Of a DNA stretch of 64,000 bases, positions 28,150-37,600 are shown piece by piece. Origin of the DNA: a bacterium (lineage in GTDB: Archaea; JAADDD01); contig JAADDD010000004.1 in assembly GCA_013154095.1 (NCBI GenBank), positions 124,001 through 188,000 of the forward strand. Reading direction: 5' to 3'. A program made the translations under genes and the position numbers. Position 1 is the first letter of the stretch, and every line of letters starts with the position of its first letter. The notes below the pieces were generated by a model. That model was not told the DNA's origin. It saw nothing but the letters and a program-made list of their open reading frames with translations, and did not search any database.

Positions 28150-28551
28150 TTGCGCGTCCTTATCGACGAAACAATTCTGCACTCAGCTCTCTTTGACAAA
28201 GACTACTACTGCGAGAAAATAATGGTAGCAGGAAAAGAGGGAAAGCTAGAGCTGTACCTTTCTTCTTATTCTTTGGCTGTGTTTGCCCAGCAGCTGCCTC
28301 CAAAATCTAGCTACTCGCTGGAATTTTTTGAGCTACTAGTAAATTACCCTAATTTAACTATTCTTGATATAGACGCAAAAACAATGGTAAATGCATGCAA
28401 GAAAAGCATCGCTGCAGGAAGAGCACTTTCATACACAGTTAACGTAGAGCTACTGCGCACCTATTCCTTTAATTTCTATGTTACACAAGTAGCGAAATAC
28501 AACGATGAGCGTGTTATTTCTCCGAAGTCCTTCGTCGTCTCCTACCTCTAG
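28150..28551 (+). CDS. Divergent PIN-like protein, possibly catalytically incomplete
   Basis: This 133-residue protein starts at TTG. RVLIDETILHSALFD resembles the first strand and metal-binding Asp of PIN domains, and the alternating helix/strand pattern fits a VapC-like fold. In the second half, where PIN proteins have conserved acidic residues in YDAL- and TAD-like motifs, this protein reads SYTVNVELL and AKYNDERV, so the active site looks altered. It overlaps the convergent DUF655 gene by 38 nt. Confidence 0.5.
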   Translation: MRVLIDETILHSALFDKDYYCEKIMVAGKEGKLELYLSSYSLAVFAQQLPPKSSYSLEFFELLVNYPNLTILDIDAKTMVNACKKSIAAGRALSYTVNVELLRTYSFNFYVTQVAKYNDERVISPKSFVVSYL

Positions 28552-29125
28552 CTGCCTGAGGCTTGACGAAAAGGTAGTGCTTGTCCTTGCCCATTAGTTC
28601 AATTATAATTCTCTTTGCCAGCGCATCAGCAACGTTTTTTATTCCTGTGCGCTTTTCGATGTCCTCAAAGCTCTTGAAGGGCTCTTTTTCTCTCTCTTCA
28701 AGAATTCTTTGCATCAATCTTTTACCAATTCCAGGTATTAGTTCTAGTTCATGTCTTCTAGGCGTAATTGGCTTTGCTTTGTTGAAAAATTCCACAAATT
28801 CCTGTTCCCTCTGCTTTATTATTTCTTTTATTGCATACTCTAGTTCTGCCTTTGCGCTCTCAGAAATGTCCGAGAGTCTGAGTCTTCGACGGATAAAGCG
28901 CACCTTGTCGCGCTTTCCTGGACCAATGTACAGCCTGTCCTGTATTGCAACAAACTCGCCTTCTCTTAGCACTACTTCAAGGATGCTGAAGGTTTTTTCT
29001 CCTACAACAATCGCTATAGGCTCGCCGTTGCTGGTAATTCCAGGAGCAATATAGTCTATAACTATACCGTATTCGTCCTTCACCTCTTTTTGCCGCTCCT
29101 GCTTCTCTACAGGCTCTTCTGGCAT
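28514..29125 (-). CDS. DUF655 RNA/DNA-binding protein with HhH region
   Basis: This conserved archaeal DUF655 protein has 203 residues. EYGIVIDYIAPG opens an OB-like domain. LIPGIGKRLMQRILEEREK and FEDIEKRTGIKNV form helix-hairpin-helix elements. The C-terminus is Arg-rich (GRRRRRTSEK). The gene order rpl21e-rpoF-DUF655 is a widespread archaeal operon, seen here in the same order. The molecular role is not established. Confidence 0.92.
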   Translation of the reverse strand: MPEEPVEKQERQKEVKDEYGIVIDYIAPGITSNGEPIAIVVGEKTFSILEVVLREGEFVAIQDRLYIGPGKRDKVRFIRRRLRLSDISESAKAELEYAIKEIIKQREQEFVEFFNKAKPITPRRHELELIPGIGKRLMQRILEEREKEPFKSFEDIEKRTGIKNVADALAKRIIIELMGKDKHYLFVKPQAARGRRRRRTSEK

Positions 29126-29130
29126 AGTTC

Positions 29131-29469
29131 TCAGCTCCTGTATTTACTCAAAATTTCGAGAATTTTCTTTGCCTCTTCTTCAGTAAATTCTATGGCTTCT
29201 TCTTTTGTTATCTGATAGAGCTGTTCGTACTTTTCTGGCAAAATGTCAATTATTTTTACAATAATTTTTTCTGGAGCTCTTGGAACTGCTTGCTTGAGCT
29301 CTTGCTTGAGCTGCTCTGCTTGTTCCTTGCTCAGCACAGCAAACACTTCGCAGTACTTTTGCGTAAGAGCCTGCTCGAGAATTTTTGGCTCGCCGCGCTC
29401 TTTAATGTATTGATCTACCAGTTCCTTTACCTCGTGCACACTAATGTACTTTTCAGAAAGCTTCTTCAT
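29131..29469 (-). CDS. rpoF: DNA-directed RNA polymerase subunit F (Rpb4)
   Basis: RpoF pairs with RpoE to form the stalk of archaeal RNA polymerase. It is an all-helical protein of 112 residues, the usual length, with the HRDC-like C-terminal motif LPEKYEQLYQITKEEAIEF and EEAKKILEIL. It lies between rpl21e and DUF655 with short gaps (5 and 19 nt), as in most archaea. Confidence 0.93.
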   Translation of the reverse strand: MKKLSEKYISVHEVKELVDQYIKERGEPKILEQALTQKYCEVFAVLSKEQAEQLKQELKQAVPRAPEKIIVKIIDILPEKYEQLYQITKEEAIEFTEEEAKKILEILSKYRS

Positions 29470-29488
29470 GCCTACCAGCGCAGAAAAC

Positions 29489-29782
29489 TTATGCTGGCCA
29501 GAGATGTATAGGATGAGAAATGATTATTTTTGGCTTTTTTCCGTCATATACTTTTACTAAATAGCACCTTCCTCTCTTTCCCACAACTTCTCCGACTTTT
29601 CCGTAGAACTTAGGGTGCGGCATAGCAACGTGCACGCTTGGCACAATTTTTATTACCACTTTTTGTCCCACACTAAACTCCTTGAGCCACCAGGTTACAG
29701 GCACCTTACCGCGCATTCTTGGATGGAGAGAGAGCTTGTCGCGTGTTTTGTGGCGAGGACCGTAGGACTTCGAGCCAGTCAT
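29489..29782 (-). CDS. rpl21e: Ribosomal protein L21e
   Basis: This large-subunit protein of 97 residues matches the family length. It starts MTGSKSYGPRHKTRDKLS and contains GQKVVIKIVPSVHVAMPHP, both typical of L21e. It is the first gene of the rpl21e-rpoF-DUF655 operon. A bidirectional AT-rich box at about 29802-29814 lies 20-28 nt before its start and the divergent start at 29831. Confidence 0.96.
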   Translation of the reverse strand: MTGSKSYGPRHKTRDKLSLHPRMRGKVPVTWWLKEFSVGQKVVIKIVPSVHVAMPHPKFYGKVGEVVGKRGRCYLVKVYDGKKPKIIISHPIHLWPA

Positions 29783-29830
29783 ATTACCAAGTAAGGCAAG
29801 GTTATTATTTAAAAATGCTTAGATTGCGAC

Positions 29831-31372
29831 ATGGCCTACTCTTCCAAGTACAGTGCCGCTTACCTTGCAGCGCTAGTTTCTCTCTGTACTGCAGCCATTG
29901 CTGCACTATTAGCGCAGGTTACCTGCTTCCAGCAGCTCAGGTTTTTCGAGCAAACAGGACTAAGGCTAGAGCTTCCAGCATTTTGTAAAATACTTGCAGC
30001 TCTAGGTTTTGCTGGTGCCTATATCCTATTCTCGTGGAAAAGAAGAAAAAGAATAGAAGAAGCGCTGCTTGCAGCTATACTTTCTGTGCTTATTTTTTAT
30101 GCTTTTCGTTTTTCGCTAAACTCTCCAGTTTTTCTTGCAGTGCTAGTATTTTTGCTAGTTATGCTTGTTAGTAATTGCATATATGCAATTCTTGGTGCAC
30201 TAGCAGTGCTTGTTTTTCTTTGCTGGAAACTTGCGCTGGTTTTCTGGCCGCTGCTTTGTCTTGCCTACAAACAGAGAGCTTCGCCTAGAGCAAAAAGGTT
30301 GTTGCCTCTAGCTGCAGCATTGTTTGCTGCTGGCAGTGCCTGGAAGCTGCCCTTGCCTATTAATATAACGGTGCCGCTGCTAGCAGCACTCTTTGCTGTG
30401 CTCGCACTTGCAGCAGCTACAAGAATCCTCGCAGTAGCATATATTGCCTTGCTAGCAGTGCTCGCTTCCTTGGCCCGGCCTGCTTGCAGCTTACCAATTT
30501 CTTATCTAATTATAATATGTATTTTGATAATATCATATATTATATATTTAATAGATGCTTGCAAGCAGAAAACTCTGAGCGCTCTGCCGGCATTTTTCTT
30601 GCTTGCAGAACTAGCGCTGCTAGCAATTAGTCCAGCAGCTGCTGTTCTGCTAATTCCTGCACTCTGCAGCAACCTTTCAGCAGACCGTAGACTGCTCTTT
30701 TTCCAGCTTCTTCTGCTTTTTGGCTCCTCTCTCTCACTTTACTTGTTGGCTAGACTAACGGGCCCCGCAATAATTTACAGGCAGCTGCTCTTTTCCGCTA
30801 GTCTGCCAAAAAATATTACACAAATTTATGCAAGCAGAAAAACTTGCTGGCTCTTCCGCTTCTTCTTCCCCAAACTCCGCTGTATATCTGTTAGTTTGCA
30901 GCACTTGCCTGCACATGGATTACTGCTGGTAGACTTTGCTGACATCAACGTTTCTGTCCTTGCATTCTATTATCCAGTGCTGAGAAGAGGCTACCTGCTG
31001 TACTTTTATTCGCCTGCTACAGGCAGCATGCTAGTCTACGATGAGCGCTACCAGGAACTGTACTACCCTAGCCTAGCTGGTAGGCTGCCTGTAGCCTGCT
31101 TCTACTACAACGGCAGTAAGGTCATCAGCTCTCCTAGCGCCACCTGCTATGTGCTAGTTCCAGGAGCAATCCTGGAGGTGCCTGCGGCAGCACTCAATAA
31201 TCGACTTTTCCTTGCCTTGCTCGGCGTTCCAAGTGCTGGAATGCGGCCAGTCTACGTGCACTTTCCCAACTTCTATCTCCTAGCACTGAACAGAAGCAGC
31301 CTGTACAACTGGTATGTAATCGTTAGTCTTGCAAAACCTGCTGCAAGAACTCTTCCAGTTTTCGCGGGCTAA
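29831..31372 (+). CDS. Polytopic membrane protein with C-terminal outer domain, unrecognised
   Basis: The first 320 or so residues form about ten closely spaced hydrophobic helices rich in Leu and Ala. The last 190 form a soluble domain with cysteines and a few N-x-S/T sequons. The arrangement resembles polytopic glycosyltransferases or polymer-handling proteins, but no motif such as DxD or WWDYG is visible, so I give no function. The 3' end overlaps the convergent exosome-associated gene by 50 nt. Its own AT-rich box is about 20-26 nt before the ATG. Confidence 0.7.
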   Translation: MAYSSKYSAAYLAALVSLCTAAIAALLAQVTCFQQLRFFEQTGLRLELPAFCKILAALGFAGAYILFSWKRRKRIEEALLAAILSVLIFYAFRFSLNSPVFLAVLVFLLVMLVSNCIYAILGALAVLVFLCWKLALVFWPLLCLAYKQRASPRAKRLLPLAAALFAAGSAWKLPLPINITVPLLAALFAVLALAAATRILAVAYIALLAVLASLARPACSLPISYLIIICILIISYIIYLIDACKQKTLSALPAFFLLAELALLAISPAAAVLLIPALCSNLSADRRLLFFQLLLLFGSSLSLYLLARLTGPAIIYRQLLFSASLPKNITQIYASRKTCWLFRFFFPKLRCISVSLQHLPAHGLLLVDFADINVSVLAFYYPVLRRGYLLYFYSPATGSMLVYDERYQELYYPSLAGRLPVACFYYNGSKVISSPSATCYVLVPGAILEVPAAALNNRLFLALLGVPSAGMRPVYVHFPNFYLLALNRSSLYNWYVIVSLAKPAARTLPVFAG

Positions 31373-31736
31373 CAAATTTTATTTTTATGTGCACTACATC
31401 TCCGTGAGAAACTAGTTTTGCTTTTCTGTACTTGAACAGTTCTTGTTTATCTAGCCGCAAATAACATGCACCTCCTTTTTCGTCGTAGAAATCTTTTAGT
31501 CTTTCTAAGAATGCTTGCTTGTCTTCTGCCAGTTCTAGAATTTTTTTGAGTAACTCTTTCACTTTTTTGCCGCTTGAGCTGCTAGCAGAAAATATATACA
31601 TTGGCAGACCAAATGCCTCTTCTACTTGCTGCACAGTATAATCTTCTATGCCAAGAATTTCCAGTAATTTCTTGACCTTTTCCGGATCTTCGGTAGGATA
31701 GCAAAATAGTCGAAGAAAATAATTAGCGCGCAGCAT
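31323..31736 (-). CDS. Predicted exosome-associated RNA-binding protein (COG1325-like)
   Basis: This 137-residue protein is encoded directly after rpl15e with a TAATG overlap. That is the conserved place of the COG1325 RNA-binding family, predicted to work with the archaeal exosome. Sequence features fit: an N-terminal strand (ANYFLRLFCYPTEDPEKV), a middle helical region and a final VVHIKIKFVSPRKLEEF block. The assignment leans partly on gene context. Confidence 0.75.
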   Translation of the reverse strand: MLRANYFLRLFCYPTEDPEKVKKLLEILGIEDYTVQQVEEAFGLPMYIFSASSSSGKKVKELLKKILELAEDKQAFLERLKDFYDEKGGACYLRLDKQELFKYRKAKLVSHGDVVHIKIKFVSPRKLEEFLQQVLQD

Positions 31737-32284
31737 TATTCAGGACGCTTCTGCGGACTCCTGTTCTTCAGCCCACGAGATTTCTTGCCAGCAGGAGTAA
31801 GGCCTCGGAAAACTCTTCGTCTGTGGGTTTTTAGGCAGATCCATGCGTATTCAGGTCTTGCCTTTATCTGTGGATGGTACGGGTCAACGAGAATTACCTC
31901 AAACCACTTGTAGTTGCCGTCCTCTGTTATATAATACGAGGCCAGCACCTCCATGTTAGGGAACTTCCTGGCAGCTCGCTGCTCCGCGATCACCTGGTCA
32001 GAAATGTGCCGCGTAATCTTGTTCACTCCTTGCGTTTTTGGCTTCCTTCCAGCTCTTGGCCTTGTCTTGTACGCTGCACCCTTGCGCACACGAACACGCA
32101 CAACTATAATACCAGGAATAGGTTTCCAGCCAAGCCTGCGCGCTCTGTCTAGCCGCGTGGGTCGCTCGATGCGCACTACTGCTGGCTGCTCGCGCCACTC
32201 TACTAGTCGCTGTTTCATCAATTCTGCCACGTATGATTCTGCGCGGTCACGGTACGCCTCAGAGATGTATTTATAAAAGCCCAT
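31736..32284 (-). CDS. rpl15e: Ribosomal protein L15e
   Basis: This large-subunit protein has 182 residues. [11 protein letters not shown], the [17 protein letters not shown] core and the [14 protein letters not shown] basic tail are typical of L15e, which binds deep within 23S rRNA. It is cotranscribed with the exosome-associated gene. A TATA-like box (about 32317-32329, leftward) would give a short leader. Confidence 0.95.
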   Translation of the reverse strand: MGFYKYISEAYRDRAESYVAELMKQRLVEWREQPAVVRIERPTRLDRARRLGWKPIPGIIVVRVRVRKGAAYKTRPRAGRKPKTQGVNKITRHISDQVIAEQRAARKFPNMEVLASYYITEDGNYKWFEVILVDPYHPQIKARPEYAWICLKTHRRRVFRGLTPAGKKSRGLKNRSPQKRPE

Positions 32285-32368
32285 GGTCTAGCACCAGCAA
32301 CATAGCTTGCAGACAGCTAAAAATATATCTTGCTCCTGCAGCAGCTATATATTATTTTTCAATGCAAT

Positions 32369-32692
32369 ATGTATTATATATTTGGTGGGAGCATCCCGCT
32401 CTACAGCTCTACTGGCAGAAAGCTCAGACTGCAGGACATCTGGACGCGTGAAGACCTGCGCAACAAAGTCATTAACCAAGGCTACTACCGCTGGCTGCAA
32501 ATGCTCAGTAAGATGCAGGAAGAGATAAAGAAAGAACAGGAAGTGCTGGCAAAACCTCTAGAAGAGGCTATCGAAGAAGCAAAAAAGAGGAAGAAAGAAA
32601 GAAAAAAGATAGAGAGGCAAGTACAGAAAGCAAGCAAGAAGAAAGCAGAGAGCAAAAAGAAGCGCAGAAAGAAAAAGAAGCAGGAAGAGTAA
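32369..32692 (+). CDS. Small protein with a highly charged Lys/Glu C-terminal half, upstream of LonB
   Basis: I take the ATG at 32369 (107 residues); the frame is open from a TTG at 32330. The first 45 residues (FGGSIPLYSSTGRKLRLQDI) look folded. From about residue 50 on the sequence is Lys/Glu/Arg-rich and predicted to be a long helix ending KKRRKKKKQEE. It stops 3 nt before lonB, so the two genes form an operon. It might be a nucleic-acid binder or a LonB partner; neither is supported by a known motif. Confidence 0.6.
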   Translation: MYYIFGGSIPLYSSTGRKLRLQDIWTREDLRNKVINQGYYRWLQMLSKMQEEIKKEQEVLAKPLEEAIEEAKKRKKERKKIERQVQKASKKKAESKKKRRKKKKQEE

Positions 32693-32695
32693 AGC

Positions 32696-34585
32696 ATGCA
32701 GGAACTCGACGAGCTAGTTCCTCTTCAATTTACCACTACCAAAGAAATTAAGGTTCCAAGTAGACTGATAGAACAAATAATTGGCCAAGAGCATGCGGTA
32801 CAGATAGCCAAGAAAGTTGCTGTGCAGCGCAGGCACTTGCTGCTTGTGGGTCCTCCAGGTGTTGGCAAGTCAATGCTGGCAAAGGCAATCGCTGAACTGC
32901 TTCCTGCTACAGATTTAGTGGACGTGCTTGTGCTCCCTAATCCAGAAGACGAGAACAATCCTAAGATCCTTGTGCTGCCTGCTGGCGAGGGAAAAAAGTA
33001 CATTGAACGAGAACGGGCAAGGCTCAGACTGCAAACAGAAACAAGAAAGCGCTCGCGGGACAAGTACGTGCCGATTTTACTTATTCTTTCAATTGTTTTG
33101 TTGCTTGCTTTCTCTAAATATTTAGGAGAAGCTCTAGCCTCTACGCTACTACTTTTCATTTTGATGGTTTTCTTCTTTTACATGCTATCTTCTTTTATGA
33201 TAAATCCTGAGATGTTTTTCCGCCAAGACTACAATTTACCTAAACTCTTAATAGATAACAGTAACAGGAAGACAGCTCCATTTGTTGATGCTACTGGAGC
33301 AACTGCAGCTTCCTTGCTCGGCGATGTGGCCCACGATCCTTACCAGAGCGGACCATTGAGGATTCCGCCGCACCTCAGGGTAATGCCGGGCCTGATCCAC
33401 AAGGCACACAAAGGAGTGCTGTTCATCGACGAAATTGGAACTATACCCTATGATGTGCAGGAACAGCTGCTCACTGCCCTACAAGAAAAGAAATACCCTA
33501 TTTACGGCAAGCACCAGGGTTCTGCTGGAGCAATTGTGCGCACAGACCCTGTTCCCTGCGACTTCATTCTTGTAGTTGCAGGCACGCCAGAGGATGTAGC
33601 CAAGATGCATCCAGCACTGCGTTCTCGTATTCGTGGAGACGGCTACGAGGTCTACATGAACGAAACCATGGACGACACTCCAGAAAACAGAATCAAGCTT
33701 GTCCAGTTTGTTGCGCAGGAAGTACAGAAGGACGGCAGGATTCCGCACTTTACTCGAGAAGCTGTAGCAGAAGTGATAAAGGAGGCAAGATACAGGGCAG
33801 GAGAAAAAGGAAAACTTACTCTTAGGTTAAGGGAACTCGCTGGTCTAGTAAAGCTTGCAGGAGATATCGCAAAAGAAAAGGGACATGAATATGTGCTTCC
33901 AGAAGATGTGGTAGAAGCAAAGAAGTACGCGAAAACCTACGAGCAGCAGTTTCTTGAGCGCTCGATTCAGCGGCTCAAAAAATACATGCTTGTGTTTACT
34001 GAAGGAGCGCGCATTGGCAGAGTTAACGGACTTGCAGTTTTCCTTGATCCTATTTCTAAGATGCCTGTTGCAGGCACGGTACTGCCAATAGAGGTAGAAG
34101 TTTATGGACCAGTTAAAGGAAGAAGAGGCAGCATTGCTGCTACAGGCAATCTTGGTAAGATAGCAAAAGAAATGATCAAGAACGCTGAACCAGTGATAAG
34201 CAGAATTACCGGCAAGGACATCAAGCAGTATGATATTACTATCCAGTTTCTCCACGGCGAATCATTCGGCGGAGTAGAGGGCACATCTGCAGGAGCAGCA
34301 GTTGTTTGCGCAGTCATTTCTGCGCTGCTCAAGATTCCTGTAAGGCAGGACACCGCGGTCACTGGAGCGATTTCTGTGCGCGGAGAAATCTTGCCCGTTG
34401 GCGGAATAAACAAAAAGATTGAAGCTGCAATAGAAGCAGGAATAAAAAGAATAATTATTCCTGAACAGAACAAGGATGAAGTGATTTTTTCTCGGGAAGA
34501 GCTGCAGCAGCGCGGCATAGAAATTATTCCAGCAAGCAGCATTGAGGACGTGCTACGCTGCCTGCTGCTCACGCATCCCACATAA
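32696..34585 (+). CDS. lonB: LonB, membrane-anchored ATP-dependent protease
   Basis: Archaeal LonB degrades misfolded and regulatory proteins at the membrane. Walker A GPPGVGKS is near residues 52-59. Two transmembrane helices inserted into the AAA+ domain (about 123-168) are typical of LonB. GVLFIDEIG is Walker B. The C-terminal protease domain has the catalytic Ser in GTSAGAA (about S531) and Lys in GGINKKIEAA (about K574), with the normal 43-residue spacing. All key residues are present, and 629 residues is the usual size. Confidence 0.96.
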   Translation: MQELDELVPLQFTTTKEIKVPSRLIEQIIGQEHAVQIAKKVAVQRRHLLLVGPPGVGKSMLAKAIAELLPATDLVDVLVLPNPEDENNPKILVLPAGEGKKYIERERARLRLQTETRKRSRDKYVPILLILSIVLLLAFSKYLGEALASTLLLFILMVFFFYMLSSFMINPEMFFRQDYNLPKLLIDNSNRKTAPFVDATGATAASLLGDVAHDPYQSGPLRIPPHLRVMPGLIHKAHKGVLFIDEIGTIPYDVQEQLLTALQEKKYPIYGKHQGSAGAIVRTDPVPCDFILVVAGTPEDVAKMHPALRSRIRGDGYEVYMNETMDDTPENRIKLVQFVAQEVQKDGRIPHFTREAVAEVIKEARYRAGEKGKLTLRLRELAGLVKLAGDIAKEKGHEYVLPEDVVEAKKYAKTYEQQFLERSIQRLKKYMLVFTEGARIGRVNGLAVFLDPISKMPVAGTVLPIEVEVYGPVKGRRGSIAATGNLGKIAKEMIKNAEPVISRITGKDIKQYDITIQFLHGESFGGVEGTSAGAAVVCAVISALLKIPVRQDTAVTGAISVRGEILPVGGINKKIEAAIEAGIKRIIIPEQNKDEVIFSREELQQRGIEIIPASSIEDVLRCLLLTHPT

Positions 34586-34596
34586 CATTTTAATTT
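34586..34596 (+). promoter_or_regulatory. TATA box of the 2391-residue surface protein gene
   Basis: The box cattttaattt lies directly after the lonB stop and about 29 nt before the ATG at 34620, so the giant gene is probably an independent leaderless transcript. Confidence 0.5.
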
Positions 34597-34619
34597 TCTT
34601 TTCCTGAACTGTATTTTTA

Positions 34620-37600
34620 ATGCATAGAATAGTTGTTTGCTTGCTTCTTTCTGCTCTTATAGTAATTAGTGCAGCTTACGCACAGACAGCAGTGCCTACT
34701 ACGTTTAACGAGTCAACATGGAACTACCAAGTAATTTATATTTATAATATAACAAATAGTTCAAACCTCAGCAGAACAGTCCAAGTACTATATTCTCAGC
34801 CGCTGTTTAGCAGCAATACTAATACTACTAATTCTTCTAATGTTTCCAGTTTCCATTATCTTAAAGTGTATTTTGGCAACAAGCCTACTTCTATTATCAA
34901 AGACGTAGCAGTCACAAACATCAGCACTTATATAGGCGTGTTTTGGGCCTGCATTAACATCACTCCGAACTTAACGAAGTACAAGCTAAATGCCAGCGGT
35001 AACCAGTACATTTTTTGCTTAGTGCCTGTTGGTCTCGGTACATGCAATCTTCGCTTCGTGAACGGTAGGCCGCTCAAGCTCTGCAAGATCAACTTGTCGC
35101 CTACTATCTATTCTATTTATCCTTGGATTAATATTACGATTGAAGATGTGGAGTACCAGCCAAACAGCACAACACTTGAATTGAACTATTCTTGGCTTGC
35201 TCACAAGCAGCTAGATACGCAGCATCTCTGGATAATTCCGCTCTACAGCAATTCGAACATTAATTCTTCTCTGGAGAGGCACATAACTTTAATCCTGAAC
35301 ATTTCTCCTTTGCAGGCAATCAAGTTTAACAGTTCCGTGTTTGCCCAGTCGGATCTTGTTCTTCGCAGAGGATTCAGCACAACAGAAATAACAGTACATT
35401 ACGGTTATGGATTCCCAGTATTTCCTCACATAGGCAAAAAACTGCTGGTTTATCCTGTTCCTGTACGCTTCAAGCAGCTCTATCCTAAACATATAGTGCT
35501 GGTAGTGCCAAACGGGAGCTACAGACAAGGATTAATCAATCACACGGTTTACAATGTTACGTTTAACATTACAATAGCTGCCTATAATCCGCTTTACGCT
35601 AAATCAAGGCTACTAAGTAATCACGTTCCAGTGATTTTTACTAGCAAAATCACTGATAGAACAAGGTTGCCTTTTAAGACAGGACTTAAGAATCGCTTGC
35701 TCGAGCTAGTTTTCCAGAACTTCACTCTATATAATATAACATTGAATATTATATTTAATGAAAGTTACAGCCAGTGCAACTTCACCCTCAACGGCACAGT
35801 TTATATTGTGGATAACGCTACGAACAAAACCCTTGCTACGCTCACCCCAATAATACATTATAAGCAAAGAATTTTCACGGTAGGTGGAGTGCACATTAAA
35901 GTCTACTACTACAACGTGACCATTCCTTACTTGCCTAAGTTCAGCGCTTACACTTTAATTAAGCTGCCAGTGCACTTAACTTGCATTAACCTAGAGCCGC
36001 CGCAACTTTACGTTAACTTCACTGTGGGTGGTCTGGCATCCCAGTTCTCGTTTAGTTATTTAGGACGCTTAAACTACAGAGCGGATCTAGTCTACGCATT
36101 TACTCGGCCACACTTTAACCACACTACTTTGTTCTATGCAAACTTGAGCACAGATCTGTTCTTGATCGACAAGAACCAGACAAAAACTGAAAGCGAGCGC
36201 ACAAACAGTACCGTGGTTTATCTCTACAAGGCGTACGAGGCGCCTACACACCAGCAGTGGTTCAAGCTGATTATCCACTACGTTGCTCCGCCTCGTTCCC
36301 TCCAGCACATCTACGTATACTACTACAATGCGAGCTCCGGCAAGAAAACACTGATTAACAGGTACTGCCAAATAAGTACGGGCGGCAGCGAAGTAACCAT
36401 TACCTGCAACATCACCGGCTTCAATATCACACTCTACAGGGACAGGATTATAGTAAAGATTCCTGGCACAGGCAAAACACCGTTCTGCGCGTACGTTTAC
36501 GAGAAAATCTTCGTGCCCACGCATTCAGGCTACACTACTGTTACCAGCCTAAAGGACAAGTACTGCACGCCTTCCTGTATTATAAAAATATTAGACATCA
36601 TTTATAATAACCGCGTGCACTCTGACACGCACAAAAAACTATTCTTTGCGCTAGGTGACTGGGTAACAGTGCACTTTGTGAGCACCTGTCCTGCAATTAA
36701 AGTGTTCAAGAACTGCAGCCAGAATGGCTGCTACCCGCTCTCGCGCCAAGAAAAGCTGAACTGCAGCCGTTCTGGAACTTGGTGGTACTGCAACTTAACA
36801 GCCAACATTACAACAATTCCTGAATTTTTCACGAAAAACTACTACATTTTTGGCTCCACGAACGTCAGTGCTCTCAACCGCACTAATCCGCGCAACATTA
36901 ACATCGAGAACTTACCAGATTATATTACAAGAGAAGGAGCCTACGTTGCGCTGCCAGTCTACAGGCTGGTTCCGCGCAAAATTTTCATGTACGTGCCTTA
37001 CTACGCAAAGCTGAACGGCAGCGGCGGAGTGTACACCACTTCTTATTATATTAATTATACCTATGTACTGCCTAGAGTCTGCACCGCGGTATGTTCGCGC
37101 ATTCCTGTTTACGCGAAATTAATTGATCCGTTCAACTTCAGCAAGAACGTTAATGTAATCAGTTCTGTGCAGATCACAGCTACCACAAGAGAGCCAAACG
37201 TTACAATAATTCTGCAGCCTCAAGGTAGTGGCAATATCATCCCTTACAGGTTTATCCTTGACTATGCTAGTGCTCCGCTTAAGTCGCTCCGCGTCTTGCT
37301 CCACGTGCGCCTCACTGGCCAGCTCGACTGGCCAATGATATATTACAGCCCTAACGCTACGTTAGAGTACTACGTGCCCGGATCCTCTGTGCACTATAAT
37401 TTCCGCTACGTTTACGGCAAGAACCTTAGCCTTACGTACAACTACACCATCTTGCCTGTGCGCTGGGTAATTCCTTATTATATTTCCTATGCAGGCGTCT
37501 TTCCAGACTCGCCTATCTTTGTGCTAGTAGTAATACCGTTCTACATTATAACGAACGAGACTGTACCGAGAGTAGTTATAACAGTGCAGGGAACTCACGG

